Positions 1 through 7,334 of a stretch of DNA of 64,000 nt are shown here, in pieces (positions within the stretch are counted from its first letter, which is position 1; each line of letters opens with the position of its first letter). The stretch is taken from positions 54,026 through 118,025 of the forward strand of contig JAVBNX010000017.1 in the NCBI GenBank assembly GCA_031551275.1. The letters run 5' to 3'. A program made the translations under genes and the position numbers. This DNA is from JAVBMJ01 sp031551275. Lineage in GTDB: Bacteria > Bacteroidota > Bacteroidia > Bacteroidales > Rikenellaceae. The notes under the pieces are model-generated. The model worked only from the letters and a program-made list of their open reading frames with translations. It ran no database searches and was not told the origin of the DNA.

Positions 1-1040
1 ACCGGGTCGAGGTCGGTATCGGGTAGTCCGGGCCCCGCGTCGGTATGGGCGGGATCGGGGATTAAAGTATCGGGGGTTGCGGGGTCGGTGGCGGCGGGGT
101 CGAGTGCGCGGGCCTGGGCCGCCGATTCCATATCCTGGCGGCGGGCCACCATCGAGCGGCGTTCCAGGCTCGTGGCCGCGCTGCCGGGGCACCCCCCCTC
201 GCACGCCATCAGATCGAGCAGCAAAGGGGTTTCGGGCGACGGGTGGACCCGGAGCAGGTGCTCGATGGAGTCCATGCCCGACTTGACGATCACGCGCTCC
301 TTTGCGCCGCTGCCCCCCTCGGCCATGTAGAGCAACCCCTCGCGGGCGGGTTGGGGCTCGAAGCGGTAGGCGTCCGCCCCGGCGATCTTGTCGAAATCGA
401 TCCCCTCGTCCCACATCCAGCGTTTCAGTTCGGCGAAGGAGAGGGTCGCGTCGGGACCCTGCGCGTCCTTCATCGCCACACAGGAGGTAATGTGGACCAC
501 GGCGGTATCTTCGCCCCACCAGCGGCGGATCATCCGGGCGTGCAGATCGGCGGGGTACTCCCCGCGGGTCAGCGCGCCGATCAAGCGGGGGCGGTATTTT
601 TTGATGTAATTCCTGACGGCGGGGCAGCGGCCGGAGATGACCAGGCCGGACTTTTCGCGCATGGATTCCTGTTCGCGTTCAATAATTTGTGCGTGGGCCA
701 GGGCGCTCTCCGAGACGTGGGCGAAGCCCAGCAAACGAAGGGCTTCGATCAGCCGCCTCGACTCCATGCCCTCGAACTCGGCGGCCCACTCCGGGGCCAG
801 GGAGGCTACCACGCGCGGGGCCGACTTGACCAGCGCGCGGGCCTCGTTGATGTCGTCCCGCAGCCGGATGTAACCGTAGGCGCACTTGGAGAGGCACTCG
901 CCGCACTCCACGCAGCGCGCGGGATCGATCTCCCGCTGGTGGTTGGACAAAACGATCGCCTTGGGAGAGCACTCGCGGACGCACCTGAAGCAGGAGCCGC
1001 ACGGATTGCGTTCGATATAGAGGGCGGAGGGAGGGTTCAT
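1..1040 (-). CDS. [FeFe]-hydrogenase-like iron-sulfur protein (partial)
   Basis: The reading frame is open from an ATG at 1040 to the window edge, so the C-terminus is missing (about 346 residues visible). Two ferredoxin-type [4Fe-4S] motifs lie near the N-terminus (CxxCxxCxxxCP at residues 14-26 and CxxCxxCxxxC at 43-53). The rest matches the large-subunit C-terminal domain of [FeFe] hydrogenases: an L1-like GRCPAV around residue 139, an L2-like SCVAMK around 187, and an L3-like MACEGGCPG at 278-286. The four H-cluster cysteine ligands of the family are all present, but the extra cysteine that normally precedes the L1 ligand, used for proton transfer, is Arg. After L3 the protein becomes Asp/Pro/Ala rich. 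This pattern fits the putatively sensory or non-catalytic hydrogenase groups better than a hydrogen-producing enzyme; that role is inference. Confidence 0.75.
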   Translation of the reverse strand, partial: MNPPSALYIERNPCGSCFRCVRECSPKAIVLSNHQREIDPARCVECGECLSKCAYGYIRLRDDINEARALVKSAPRVVASLAPEWAAEFEGMESRRLIEALRLLGFAHVSESALAHAQIIEREQESMREKSGLVISGRCPAVRNYIKKYRPRLIGALTRGEYPADLHARMIRRWWGEDTAVVHITSCVAMKDAQGPDATLSFAELKRWMWDEGIDFDKIAGADAYRFEPQPAREGLLYMAEGGSGAKERVIVKSGMDSIEHLLRVHPSPETPLLLDLMACEGGCPGSAATSLERRSMVARRQDMESAAQARALDPAATDPATPDTLIPDPAHTDAGPGLPDTDLDP

Positions 1041-1052
1041 TCGAAAAATTTA

Positions 1053-1068
1053 TACCTTTGCAAAGGTA
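1053..1068. promoter_or_regulatory. Divergent -7 promoter elements in a palindrome
   Basis: TACCTTTG (1053-1060) matches the Bacteroidetes -7 element TAnnTTTG for the plus-strand gene starting at 1086. Its mirror CAAAGGTA (1061-1068) gives the same element on the minus strand for the gene starting at 1040. The two halves form a perfect palindrome. No clear -33 TTG box was seen on either side, so use in both directions is only suggested. Confidence 0.4.
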
Positions 1069-1085
1069 ATCGTTTTTACCGGAAA

Positions 1086-1661
1086 ATGAAGCGACTCGCC
1101 TCTCTCCTCCTCCTTATGGGCTTAGCCTTGGGTACATACGCCCAGGAACGGCTGCCTATTGGGGCTACCGGCATAACCTACGACGCAGAGGGCAGGGACT
1201 CGATCCCCAACATCGGGATCAGGCGGTTGATCGTCTTCAAGACTCCCATCGACTACGTCAAATACGCCAAACTGATTCGCAACCTCAAGAAGGTCTACCC
1301 CATCGCGCTGACGGCGCAACAGAAGCTCGACACCCTGGAACAGCAGTTGATCGGGATCACGGACAAGAAAAAGCAGCAGGAGTTCATCAAGCAGGTGGAA
1401 AAGGATCTGAAAAAGGAGTATGAGCCCGTGCTGCGCAAGATGACCTATTCGCAAGGCAAGATCCTGATCAAACTGATCGACCGGCAGACCAACCGGACCT
1501 CGTATGAGATCGTCAAGCAGCTCAGGGGCAGCTTTTCGGCCTTCTTCTGGCAGGGCATAGCGCGGATTTTCGGGGCCAACCTCAAGGACCGCTACGAGAA
1601 AGAGGGCGAGGACGCGATCATCGAAAAACTCATTATACTTTACGAAGCGGGGCTTTTATGA
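1086..1661 (+). CDS. DUF4294 domain exported protein
   Basis: A 191-residue protein. The ATG at 1086 is chosen because it opens a typical Sec signal peptide (Lys-Arg, a Leu-rich core, then a cleavage region ending TYAQ), although the frame stays open upstream. The mature part has the basic, helical LIRNLKKVYP segment and a Lys/Glu-rich stretch typical of the Bacteroidetes DUF4294 family, whose function is unknown. Length agrees with the family. It lies 25 bases downstream of a -7 element and overlaps the next gene by four bases (ATGA), implying translational coupling to the transporter. Confidence 0.8.
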   Translation: MKRLASLLLLMGLALGTYAQERLPIGATGITYDAEGRDSIPNIGIRRLIVFKTPIDYVKYAKLIRNLKKVYPIALTAQQKLDTLEQQLIGITDKKKQQEFIKQVEKDLKKEYEPVLRKMTYSQGKILIKLIDRQTNRTSYEIVKQLRGSFSAFFWQGIARIFGANLKDRYEKEGEDAIIEKLIILYEAGLL

Positions 1662-2995
1662 TGCATAAAAGGGACAGTTTTTCCAACCGGTTCGGCATCC
1701 TGGCCGCCGTGGCCGGATCGGCCGTCGGGCTGGGCAATTTGTGGAGGTTCCCCTACATCATGGGGAAGAACGGAGGGGCTGCGTTCATTATCCTCTACCT
1801 GGTCTTTGTGGTGGTAATCTGCTTGCCGATCATGTACTCCGAGATGGCCATCGGGCGGAGGACGCGCGCCAACGCCTACGGGGCGTTCAAGCAACTGGCC
1901 CCCCGCTCGCCGTGGATGATCACGGGGATGGTCAGCATCGTCGCGCCCATTACCATCATGGGGTATTACAGCGTGGTGGGGGGCTGGACGCTCAAGTACA
2001 TCCAGATGGCGTTGTCCGGGGCCTTCTCGGAAGGGGGGACGGTCAACCCGGACATGTTGTACAGAGAGTTTACCTCGTCGGCCTACGAGCCGATCTTCTG
2101 GCACCTGATCTTCCTGAGCCTCACGGCGCTGATCGTCGTGGCGGGGGTCAAAAAGGGGATCGAGAAGTATTCCAAGATATTGATGCCCGTGCTCTTCGTC
2201 ATGGTGGCCCTGATGGCGGTGCGCTCGATGACCCTGCCCGGGGCGTGGCAGGGGGTGGAGTTCCTGTTCAAGCCCGACTTCTCGAAGATCGACGGCAACG
2301 TGGCGCTCCAGGCCATGGGGCAGGCCTTCTTCTCGCTGAGCCTCGGCATGGGCGCGATCATAACCTACGCCTCCTACATGAAGCGCGAGGAGAGCATTCC
2401 CAAGACCGGGAAACTGGTGGTGGTCGCCGATACGGGCTTCGCGATCCTGGCCGGGCTGGCCATCATGCCCGCCGTGTTCGCCTTCGGGATCGAGCCGGGC
2501 GAGGGACCGGGGCTGGTCTTTATCACGGTGCCCCGCATCCTGATGCAACTGCCGCTGGGGATGCTCTTCTCGACGGTGTTCTTTTTCATCCTGGCCATCG
2601 CGGCGCTGACCTCCGCCATGTCGCTGGTCGAGGTCATGACCGCCTGGCTCTCGGAAGAGTTCAAGATGGGGCGGCGGACGGCCGTGGGGGTCTCGTTCGT
2701 CACGCTCGGGATCATGGGGACGCTTACCTCGCTCTCGCTCAACCCCGGCATGGGGCTGACGATCTTCGGCAAGGACGTCTTCTCGCTGCTGGATTACCTG
2801 TCGTCCAACATTTTGCTGCCCGCGGGCGGGCTAATGATCGTGCTGTTTACCGGCTGGCGGTTTGCCGAGCGCGACCTGCGCGACGAGCTGACGGGGCCCA
2901 ACGCACTCGACGGCAAGGGATTCAACAGGGTTTATTTCCTATTGAAGTACATCGTCCCGGTCGCCATTGCGGCGGTATTCCTCGGGAATATATAG
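1658..2995 (+). CDS. Neurotransmitter:sodium symporter (NSS/SNF) family transporter
   Basis: A 445-residue membrane protein with about 11-12 hydrophobic segments. The N-terminus carries the NSS signature GLGNLWRFPYI in the first transmembrane helix, followed by GGAAFIILYL, both hallmarks of LeuT-like sodium-coupled transporters. Family members import amino acids or related amines with sodium; the substrate cannot be read from sequence. Length is normal for bacterial members. The start overlaps the DUF4294 stop (ATGA), so the two genes are probably co-translated. Confidence 0.9.
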   Translation: MMHKRDSFSNRFGILAAVAGSAVGLGNLWRFPYIMGKNGGAAFIILYLVFVVVICLPIMYSEMAIGRRTRANAYGAFKQLAPRSPWMITGMVSIVAPITIMGYYSVVGGWTLKYIQMALSGAFSEGGTVNPDMLYREFTSSAYEPIFWHLIFLSLTALIVVAGVKKGIEKYSKILMPVLFVMVALMAVRSMTLPGAWQGVEFLFKPDFSKIDGNVALQAMGQAFFSLSLGMGAIITYASYMKREESIPKTGKLVVVADTGFAILAGLAIMPAVFAFGIEPGEGPGLVFITVPRILMQLPLGMLFSTVFFFILAIAALTSAMSLVEVMTAWLSEEFKMGRRTAVGVSFVTLGIMGTLTSLSLNPGMGLTIFGKDVFSLLDYLSSNILLPAGGLMIVLFTGWRFAERDLRDELTGPNALDGKGFNRVYFLLKYIVPVAIAAVFLGNI

Positions 2996-3032
2996 ACTAA
3001 CAAATCCAACCAACACTTAAATCTTTTCAATT

Positions 3033-3416
3033 ATGAAAAAACTTTTACTCCTTTGCACCCTGGCGTTCATATCGTTCTTTGTCAAAGCCCAGACCGATCC
3101 CCAATTCATCTATTGCGAGATCGTGGGCACTTCAAAAATGATGAGCAACAAAGTTACCATCGAGATCGATTACGGCCAGGCTACCTCTTTTTTCGCCAAC
3201 AATAGGCTCCGCGGGGAGGACGGGAAACCGATGGTCTTCAACTCGATGGTCGACGCCATGAATATGCTCGGGAACGACGGATGGGAGTTCGCGCAGGCCT
3301 ATGTGGTTACCGTGGGGCAGCAGAACGTTTACCACTGGCTGTTGAAAAAGAACGTGGCAAAGCTGTCGGAAGAAGAAAAAAAGGAACTGCTGTCAACCTA
3401 CAAGACGACGAAATAG
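3033..3416 (+). CDS. Small exported protein of unknown function
   Basis: A 127-residue protein with a clear Sec signal peptide ending in VKAQ. The mature region contains MNMLGNDGWEFAQAY, a Gly-Trp-Glu-Phe pattern seen in short exported Bacteroidetes proteins of unknown function, and a Lys/Glu-rich tail. It starts 37 bases after the NSS transporter and ends before a strong hairpin terminator. No enzymatic motif is visible. Confidence 0.7.
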   Translation: MKKLLLLCTLAFISFFVKAQTDPQFIYCEIVGTSKMMSNKVTIEIDYGQATSFFANNRLRGEDGKPMVFNSMVDAMNMLGNDGWEFAQAYVVTVGQQNVYHWLLKKNVAKLSEEEKKELLSTYKTTK

Positions 3417-3428
3417 AACGGTCACTCC

Positions 3429-3500
3429 TTCCGGCATTTGCACTCTGCCGGAAGCGGCTAAAAGCAAAAACCGTCCCGGAGGCTATCCGGGACGGTTTTT
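3429..3500. terminator. Bidirectional terminator pair
   Basis: Two hairpins lie between convergent genes. The first pairs TTCCGGCA (3429-3436) with TGCCGGAA (3446-3453). The second pairs CCGTCCCGGA (3471-3480) with TCCGGGACGG (3486-3495), has a five-base loop, and is flanked by A and T runs, so it can terminate on both strands. It ends the symporter unit and the 16-kb PUL1 operon. Confidence 0.9.
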
Positions 3501-4878
3501 AGAATTCAGCCGGTTTGCGCCACCAGTTCAGCACGGGCAGCAGAAAGGAGATCACCGAGGCCCCGATCCAGAACAGGGCGGCGGGGGCGAAGTCGTAGAT
3601 CTTTTCGCCGGCGGCGCCGACCGTCGTGTGGGTGTCGATCAGCCAACCGCTCGCCACGTCCTGCAGGCCGGCGGCGATATAGGAGACCATGCCCATCACG
3701 CCCAGGGCGGCCCCGGTGGCCTTGCGGGGGACCAGGGTAACGGCCATCAAGCCGCCGATAAAGCAGATCAGCACGCCGATGGCGATCCCGAACAATGACA
3801 TACTCAATATGTTGACCCAGTATGAGTTGCCGCCGTAGACGAACAGCACCAGCGAGACGGTGTTCAAAACGCCGAAGATAAAGGCGGGGTAGTTCAGGTT
3901 GCCCTTGAAGACCTTTTCGGCAAACCAGCCCGAGAAGACCGTGCCGATCACGCCCAGGATGGTGTTGATGCTGATTACCGAGATGGCCTGCGCGTCGCTG
4001 AAGCCCTTGGCCTCCTGCAAAAAGAGGATCCCCCAGCCGTTGACCGCGTAGCGCGAGATGTACATGCAGGCGCTGGCGGCGGCCAGGATCCAAACGGCGG
4101 GGGTACGCAAAACGCGCTTCTGGATGTGCGAGACGCTGTGGTCGGAGCCCTGCTCCTTCTGCTCGTGGGCCAGCGCCTCGATGGGGGGCAGGCCGCGCGA
4201 TTCGGGGGTGTCCTGCATCCATTTGCAGATCAGCAGCACGCCCAGCGCCCCGGCCACCGAGGAGCCTATAAAGCCCCATTGCCAGCCGAAGTACGAGACC
4301 ACGGCCCCGACGAAGATAAAGGACAAACCCTCGCCGAAGTTGTGGCTGGCCGAGAAGAATCCGTAGTAGCGCCCGCGCTTGCTCAGGGGCAGCCACCTCG
4401 ACAGGGAGATGATGGCGGGGGCGGCCCCCATCGACTGGCTCCAGCCGTTGACGGCCCACATAATGATAAAACTGATGAGCAAAACCCCCGTGGGGATCAA
4501 GCTGTGTGAAAAGCCCAGCAGCCCCATCAACAGGTTCATCAACGTCGAGACCACCAGCCCGGTGGCCATAAAGCGGCGGATGTTGCTGTGGTCGGCCAGA
4601 AAGCCGTTGACGAACTTGCCCGCCGCGTAGGCGAACAGCAGGGCCGACCCGACCATCCCGAGTTGCGTGGCGTCGAGGATGCCCTGGTCGATGATCGGCT
4701 TTTTCATCACGTTCAAGCTGGTACGGCACACGTAGTAGAGGCTGTAACCCAGCGTGGCGGCGAGGAAGGTCTGCCAGTAGAGTTTTTTGTAGAGGCGGCT
4801 TTGCTCCTCTTCGGTGCGGCCCTCGGGGGGCGGGACCGGAGCGGAGGTCCGGTAGAAGGACTTGAATTTATCGAGCAT
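3499..4878 (-). CDS. MFS transporter, organophosphate:phosphate antiporter (OPA) type
   Basis: A 459-residue protein with about 12 membrane helices. The N-terminal part (KKLYWQTFLAATLGYSLYY, then CRTSLNVMKKP) resembles the GlpT/UhpT/UhpC family, which exchanges glycerol-3-phosphate or hexose-6-phosphate for inorganic phosphate across the inner membrane. The later NGWSQSMGAAP segment is also typical of the family. It is the last gene of the PUL1 operon, 36 bases after the isomerase-like gene, and its stop lies on the shared terminator. Its presence with three phosphodiester-glycosidase-type proteins suggests import of a released sugar phosphate or glycerophosphate. The exact substrate is not determinable. 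Confidence 0.8.
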   Translation of the reverse strand: MLDKFKSFYRTSAPVPPPEGRTEEEQSRLYKKLYWQTFLAATLGYSLYYVCRTSLNVMKKPIIDQGILDATQLGMVGSALLFAYAAGKFVNGFLADHSNIRRFMATGLVVSTLMNLLMGLLGFSHSLIPTGVLLISFIIMWAVNGWSQSMGAAPAIISLSRWLPLSKRGRYYGFFSASHNFGEGLSFIFVGAVVSYFGWQWGFIGSSVAGALGVLLICKWMQDTPESRGLPPIEALAHEQKEQGSDHSVSHIQKRVLRTPAVWILAAASACMYISRYAVNGWGILFLQEAKGFSDAQAISVISINTILGVIGTVFSGWFAEKVFKGNLNYPAFIFGVLNTVSLVLFVYGGNSYWVNILSMSLFGIAIGVLICFIGGLMAVTLVPRKATGAALGVMGMVSYIAAGLQDVASGWLIDTHTTVGAAGEKIYDFAPAALFWIGASVISFLLPVLNWWRKPAEF

Positions 4879-4914
4879 GGATCGTAGTCGGGTTTGGGAC
4901 GTAGAGGGTTTGGG

Positions 4915-5772
4915 TTAGTCGGCTTTCGATCGCTCCAGGAGCAACTCCCGGGCGGCTTTCAGTTCATCCGGCTCGCCGTAGCACTCCATCATCATGATCC
5001 CTTCGTAGCCGTTCTGACGGATGCCGCGCCAGACCAGAGCCCAGTCGATCTGGCCTTTGCCGGGAATCCAGTGGCGTTCGTCCAAAAAGTCGTAGTCCGA
5101 GAGGTGGACGGTGCCGATCATGCCCTTGCCGACGGCTTTCAGGTAATCGGCGTGGGGTTGGTAGAGCAAATGGTTGGTGTCGAAGCAGAGGCGCACGTCG
5201 GGGTAGCCCTCGATGAGTTGCATCATCTCTTCTCCGTTCTGGCCCAGGCAGGTGCGCGGCAGGTTCTCGACGCAGAGGGTCGCACCGATCATCCGGGCGA
5301 CGGGGGCCAGCAAACCGATCGACCGGTGGCTGTTCTCGAGCCTTTGGGCGCGCTCCTCCGCCGTGATCGGCTCGGAGCTCGGGTGCAGGACCAGCACCTG
5401 GGGCTTGAACTTGCCCGCCAAAAGGATCATCTCGGCCATAAAGGCCACATTCTCGGCGCGGGCCTTATCGTCCAACACCGAGATGTCCAGCGTGCGCGAG
5501 AAGGGCAGGTGCACCGACCAGACCTTTATGCCGGAGGCCTGCACGTCGGCCAGCACTTTCTCGGCGCGCTCGTAGATCTCGGCGTGGGTCTTGGCGGGGC
5601 GCCAAAGGTCGTTGATGGTAATCTCGACGTACTCCACCCCACCCTGTTGGTTGGCCTGCATCGACTCGCGGGAGAAGTCCTTCCAGCGTCCCATCGACTT
5701 GCCGATCCCGGGCTGTGCGGAGAGCAACTCTCCGCACAGCATCAGGGACAGGGTTATAAGGATCGCCCGCAT
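4915..5772 (-). CDS. Exported sugar-phosphate isomerase/epimerase-like TIM-barrel protein
   Basis: A 285-residue protein with an N-terminal signal peptide (LLSAQ cleavage region), so it is probably periplasmic. The body matches the xylose-isomerase-like TIM-barrel superfamily: VEYVEITINDL, LVLHPSSEP, a metal-ligand-like CVENLP, CFDTNH, GTVHLSDYD and the terminal MMMECYG. These acidic and His positions form the divalent-metal site in related isomerases and epimerases. The start codon overlaps the stop of the upstream lipoprotein gene (ATGA). Substrate unknown. Confidence 0.8.
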   Translation of the reverse strand: MRAILITLSLMLCGELLSAQPGIGKSMGRWKDFSRESMQANQQGGVEYVEITINDLWRPAKTHAEIYERAEKVLADVQASGIKVWSVHLPFSRTLDISVLDDKARAENVAFMAEMILLAGKFKPQVLVLHPSSEPITAEERAQRLENSHRSIGLLAPVARMIGATLCVENLPRTCLGQNGEEMMQLIEGYPDVRLCFDTNHLLYQPHADYLKAVGKGMIGTVHLSDYDFLDERHWIPGKGQIDWALVWRGIRQNGYEGIMMMECYGEPDELKAARELLLERSKAD

Positions 5773-7313
5773 CAGTTTTTGAGTTTGACGATGGCGATGC
5801 CGTTGGGGATCGCACGGTCGCCCGAGGTATCGGTCGGCATGTTGCGGGTCTCGAACGAGTCTGCCGTGGCCGGCATCGCGGTCGAGGTCTTCAGCGCGAA
5901 GGTCGAGGAGCCGCCCCCGTCGAGGTTGATCGCCTCGTAAGCCCCCATGGCCAGGAACATTTTGGACATGATGGGATAGGAGGCCCCGATCGAATAGGAC
6001 TCCCTGCGGCCGTCGACCACCAGCAGGTACACTTTATCGCCCTCTCTGGAGACGCCGACCGCCGTGCGGGGCTCGAGCGTAGCTTCGTTGGAGACGTTTT
6101 GGCCGCCTGAGAGCAGGATCTGGCGGCCGCCGATGGCCTCGTAAATGTCGCTCTTGGTGGCCGCGGCGTATTGGGCCTGGGTCATGACGCGGGCCGTGCC
6201 GTCCGTCATCAGGGCGAACACGGTGCAGGCGACCCCGCCACTGAACGTCTTTTTCAAACAGACCCCGTTGCGGTACATTACCCCGTGCAACACATTCATA
6301 GAGTCAGGATAACTCGACGCCCCGAAGCAGAAGTCGCCGTTCACGCCCGCCAGCACGTCGAGCGTAGCGCTGCGCTTGTTCTGCATGGCGGCAAGCTGGC
6401 CGCGGGTAATCTGCATCTCGGTCCATTCGGCCGAGGTGGCCTTGATACTCGAATCCTCGTCGTTGGCCGTGGTCATGCGCAGGGTGGTGCCATTGCCGAG
6501 CCTGACCTCGAACAGGAACATCCGGTAGGGCGCGTAGATGCCGGTCGCGGTTCCCATAAAGCCGATCTCGAGCGCGTCGACTCGGTCGTTGACGGCGTAC
6601 TGCTCGTCGGAGATCACGTCCTGGACCAGACCGTCGCAATAGTAGACGAAACGGCGGCCCATGGGGGTGGTGGCGCCCAGGAACAGTGCGTTGTCATACT
6701 CCTGGGAGACGGGGATCGAGTAGGTGTGGTTGCCCTCGGGGTCCTTGAGTGTGATCCCACCGTCCAGCACGTCGCCCGTGAAGTTGGGCGTGGTGGTCAC
6801 GGTAAGCGAGGAGGTGTTCTTCTGCTCCACCTTGAACCAGTCGCCGTCGATCCGGTCGATCTCCCAGCCTGTGACCGCGTAGATGGCTATGTTCTGCACC
6901 CCGCCGTGCGTGTCGAAGGCCACGGGCGTGGGGTCGATCAACAGGCCGCCGTCGAGGCCCATCTGGCGGACGGTCAGCTGCTTGACGTAGGACGAGCCGG
7001 GGACGGTCAGATTGATCTTTCCGTCCCGGAAGGCGTTCTCGGAGCTGGCGGTTACCGTGAAATTGAGCGTGCCGCTACCCGTGCCCGAGGAGGTCACGTC
7101 GGTAATCCAGGCGTCGGCGGGCGAGGCGGTCCAGTTGAACTCCGTGGTGACCTGCACCGAGAACTGTCCCCCGTCGATCCCCGACATGACCGGGTTCTGG
7201 GCAAACGAGATCAGGTACTGCTCCCCGTCGTCGCCGTCGGACGAGCAGGCCATGAAGCCTGCTGCGCCCACCATGACGAGCAACGAAAGGAGATATTTGA
7301 GAATGTTTTTCAT
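5772..7313 (-). CDS. BACON-domain lipoprotein with phosphodiester glycosidase domain
   Basis: A 513-residue lipoprotein (lipobox FMAC, Cys at about residue 23). Two BACON-like beta-sandwich repeats follow (GGQFSVQVTTEFNWTAS near residue 48 and GGVQNIAIYAVTGWEID near 135). The C-terminal half is a phosphodiester glycosidase domain of the type in the human mannose-6-phosphate uncovering enzyme (NAGPA), with VNGDFC, RTAVGVSREGDKVYLLVVDG and the signature INLDGGGSST. Family members cleave a sugar from an alpha-1-phosphodiester. It is probably anchored to the outer membrane and acts on surface or periplasmic glycan. Active-site residues look intact, unlike the paralogue at 11732-12667. Confidence 0.85.
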   Translation of the reverse strand: MKNILKYLLSLLVMVGAAGFMACSSDGDDGEQYLISFAQNPVMSGIDGGQFSVQVTTEFNWTASPADAWITDVTSSGTGSGTLNFTVTASSENAFRDGKINLTVPGSSYVKQLTVRQMGLDGGLLIDPTPVAFDTHGGVQNIAIYAVTGWEIDRIDGDWFKVEQKNTSSLTVTTTPNFTGDVLDGGITLKDPEGNHTYSIPVSQEYDNALFLGATTPMGRRFVYYCDGLVQDVISDEQYAVNDRVDALEIGFMGTATGIYAPYRMFLFEVRLGNGTTLRMTTANDEDSSIKATSAEWTEMQITRGQLAAMQNKRSATLDVLAGVNGDFCFGASSYPDSMNVLHGVMYRNGVCLKKTFSGGVACTVFALMTDGTARVMTQAQYAAATKSDIYEAIGGRQILLSGGQNVSNEATLEPRTAVGVSREGDKVYLLVVDGRRESYSIGASYPIMSKMFLAMGAYEAINLDGGGSSTFALKTSTAMPATADSFETRNMPTDTSGDRAIPNGIAIVKLKN

Positions 7314-7334
7314 AACGCTTTTTTTATAAGGTCA

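Noticed and set aside
243..1085. Open frame continuing upstream of the DUF4294 gene on the plus strand
   Set aside because: It is antisense to the [FeFe]-hydrogenase-like gene, whose iron-sulfur and H-cluster motifs are clear. The signal peptide places the true start at 1086.
4894..5940. Plus-strand open frame of about 350 codons
   Set aside because: Antisense to the isomerase-like gene, whose barrel motifs and ATGA overlap with its neighbour support the minus strand.
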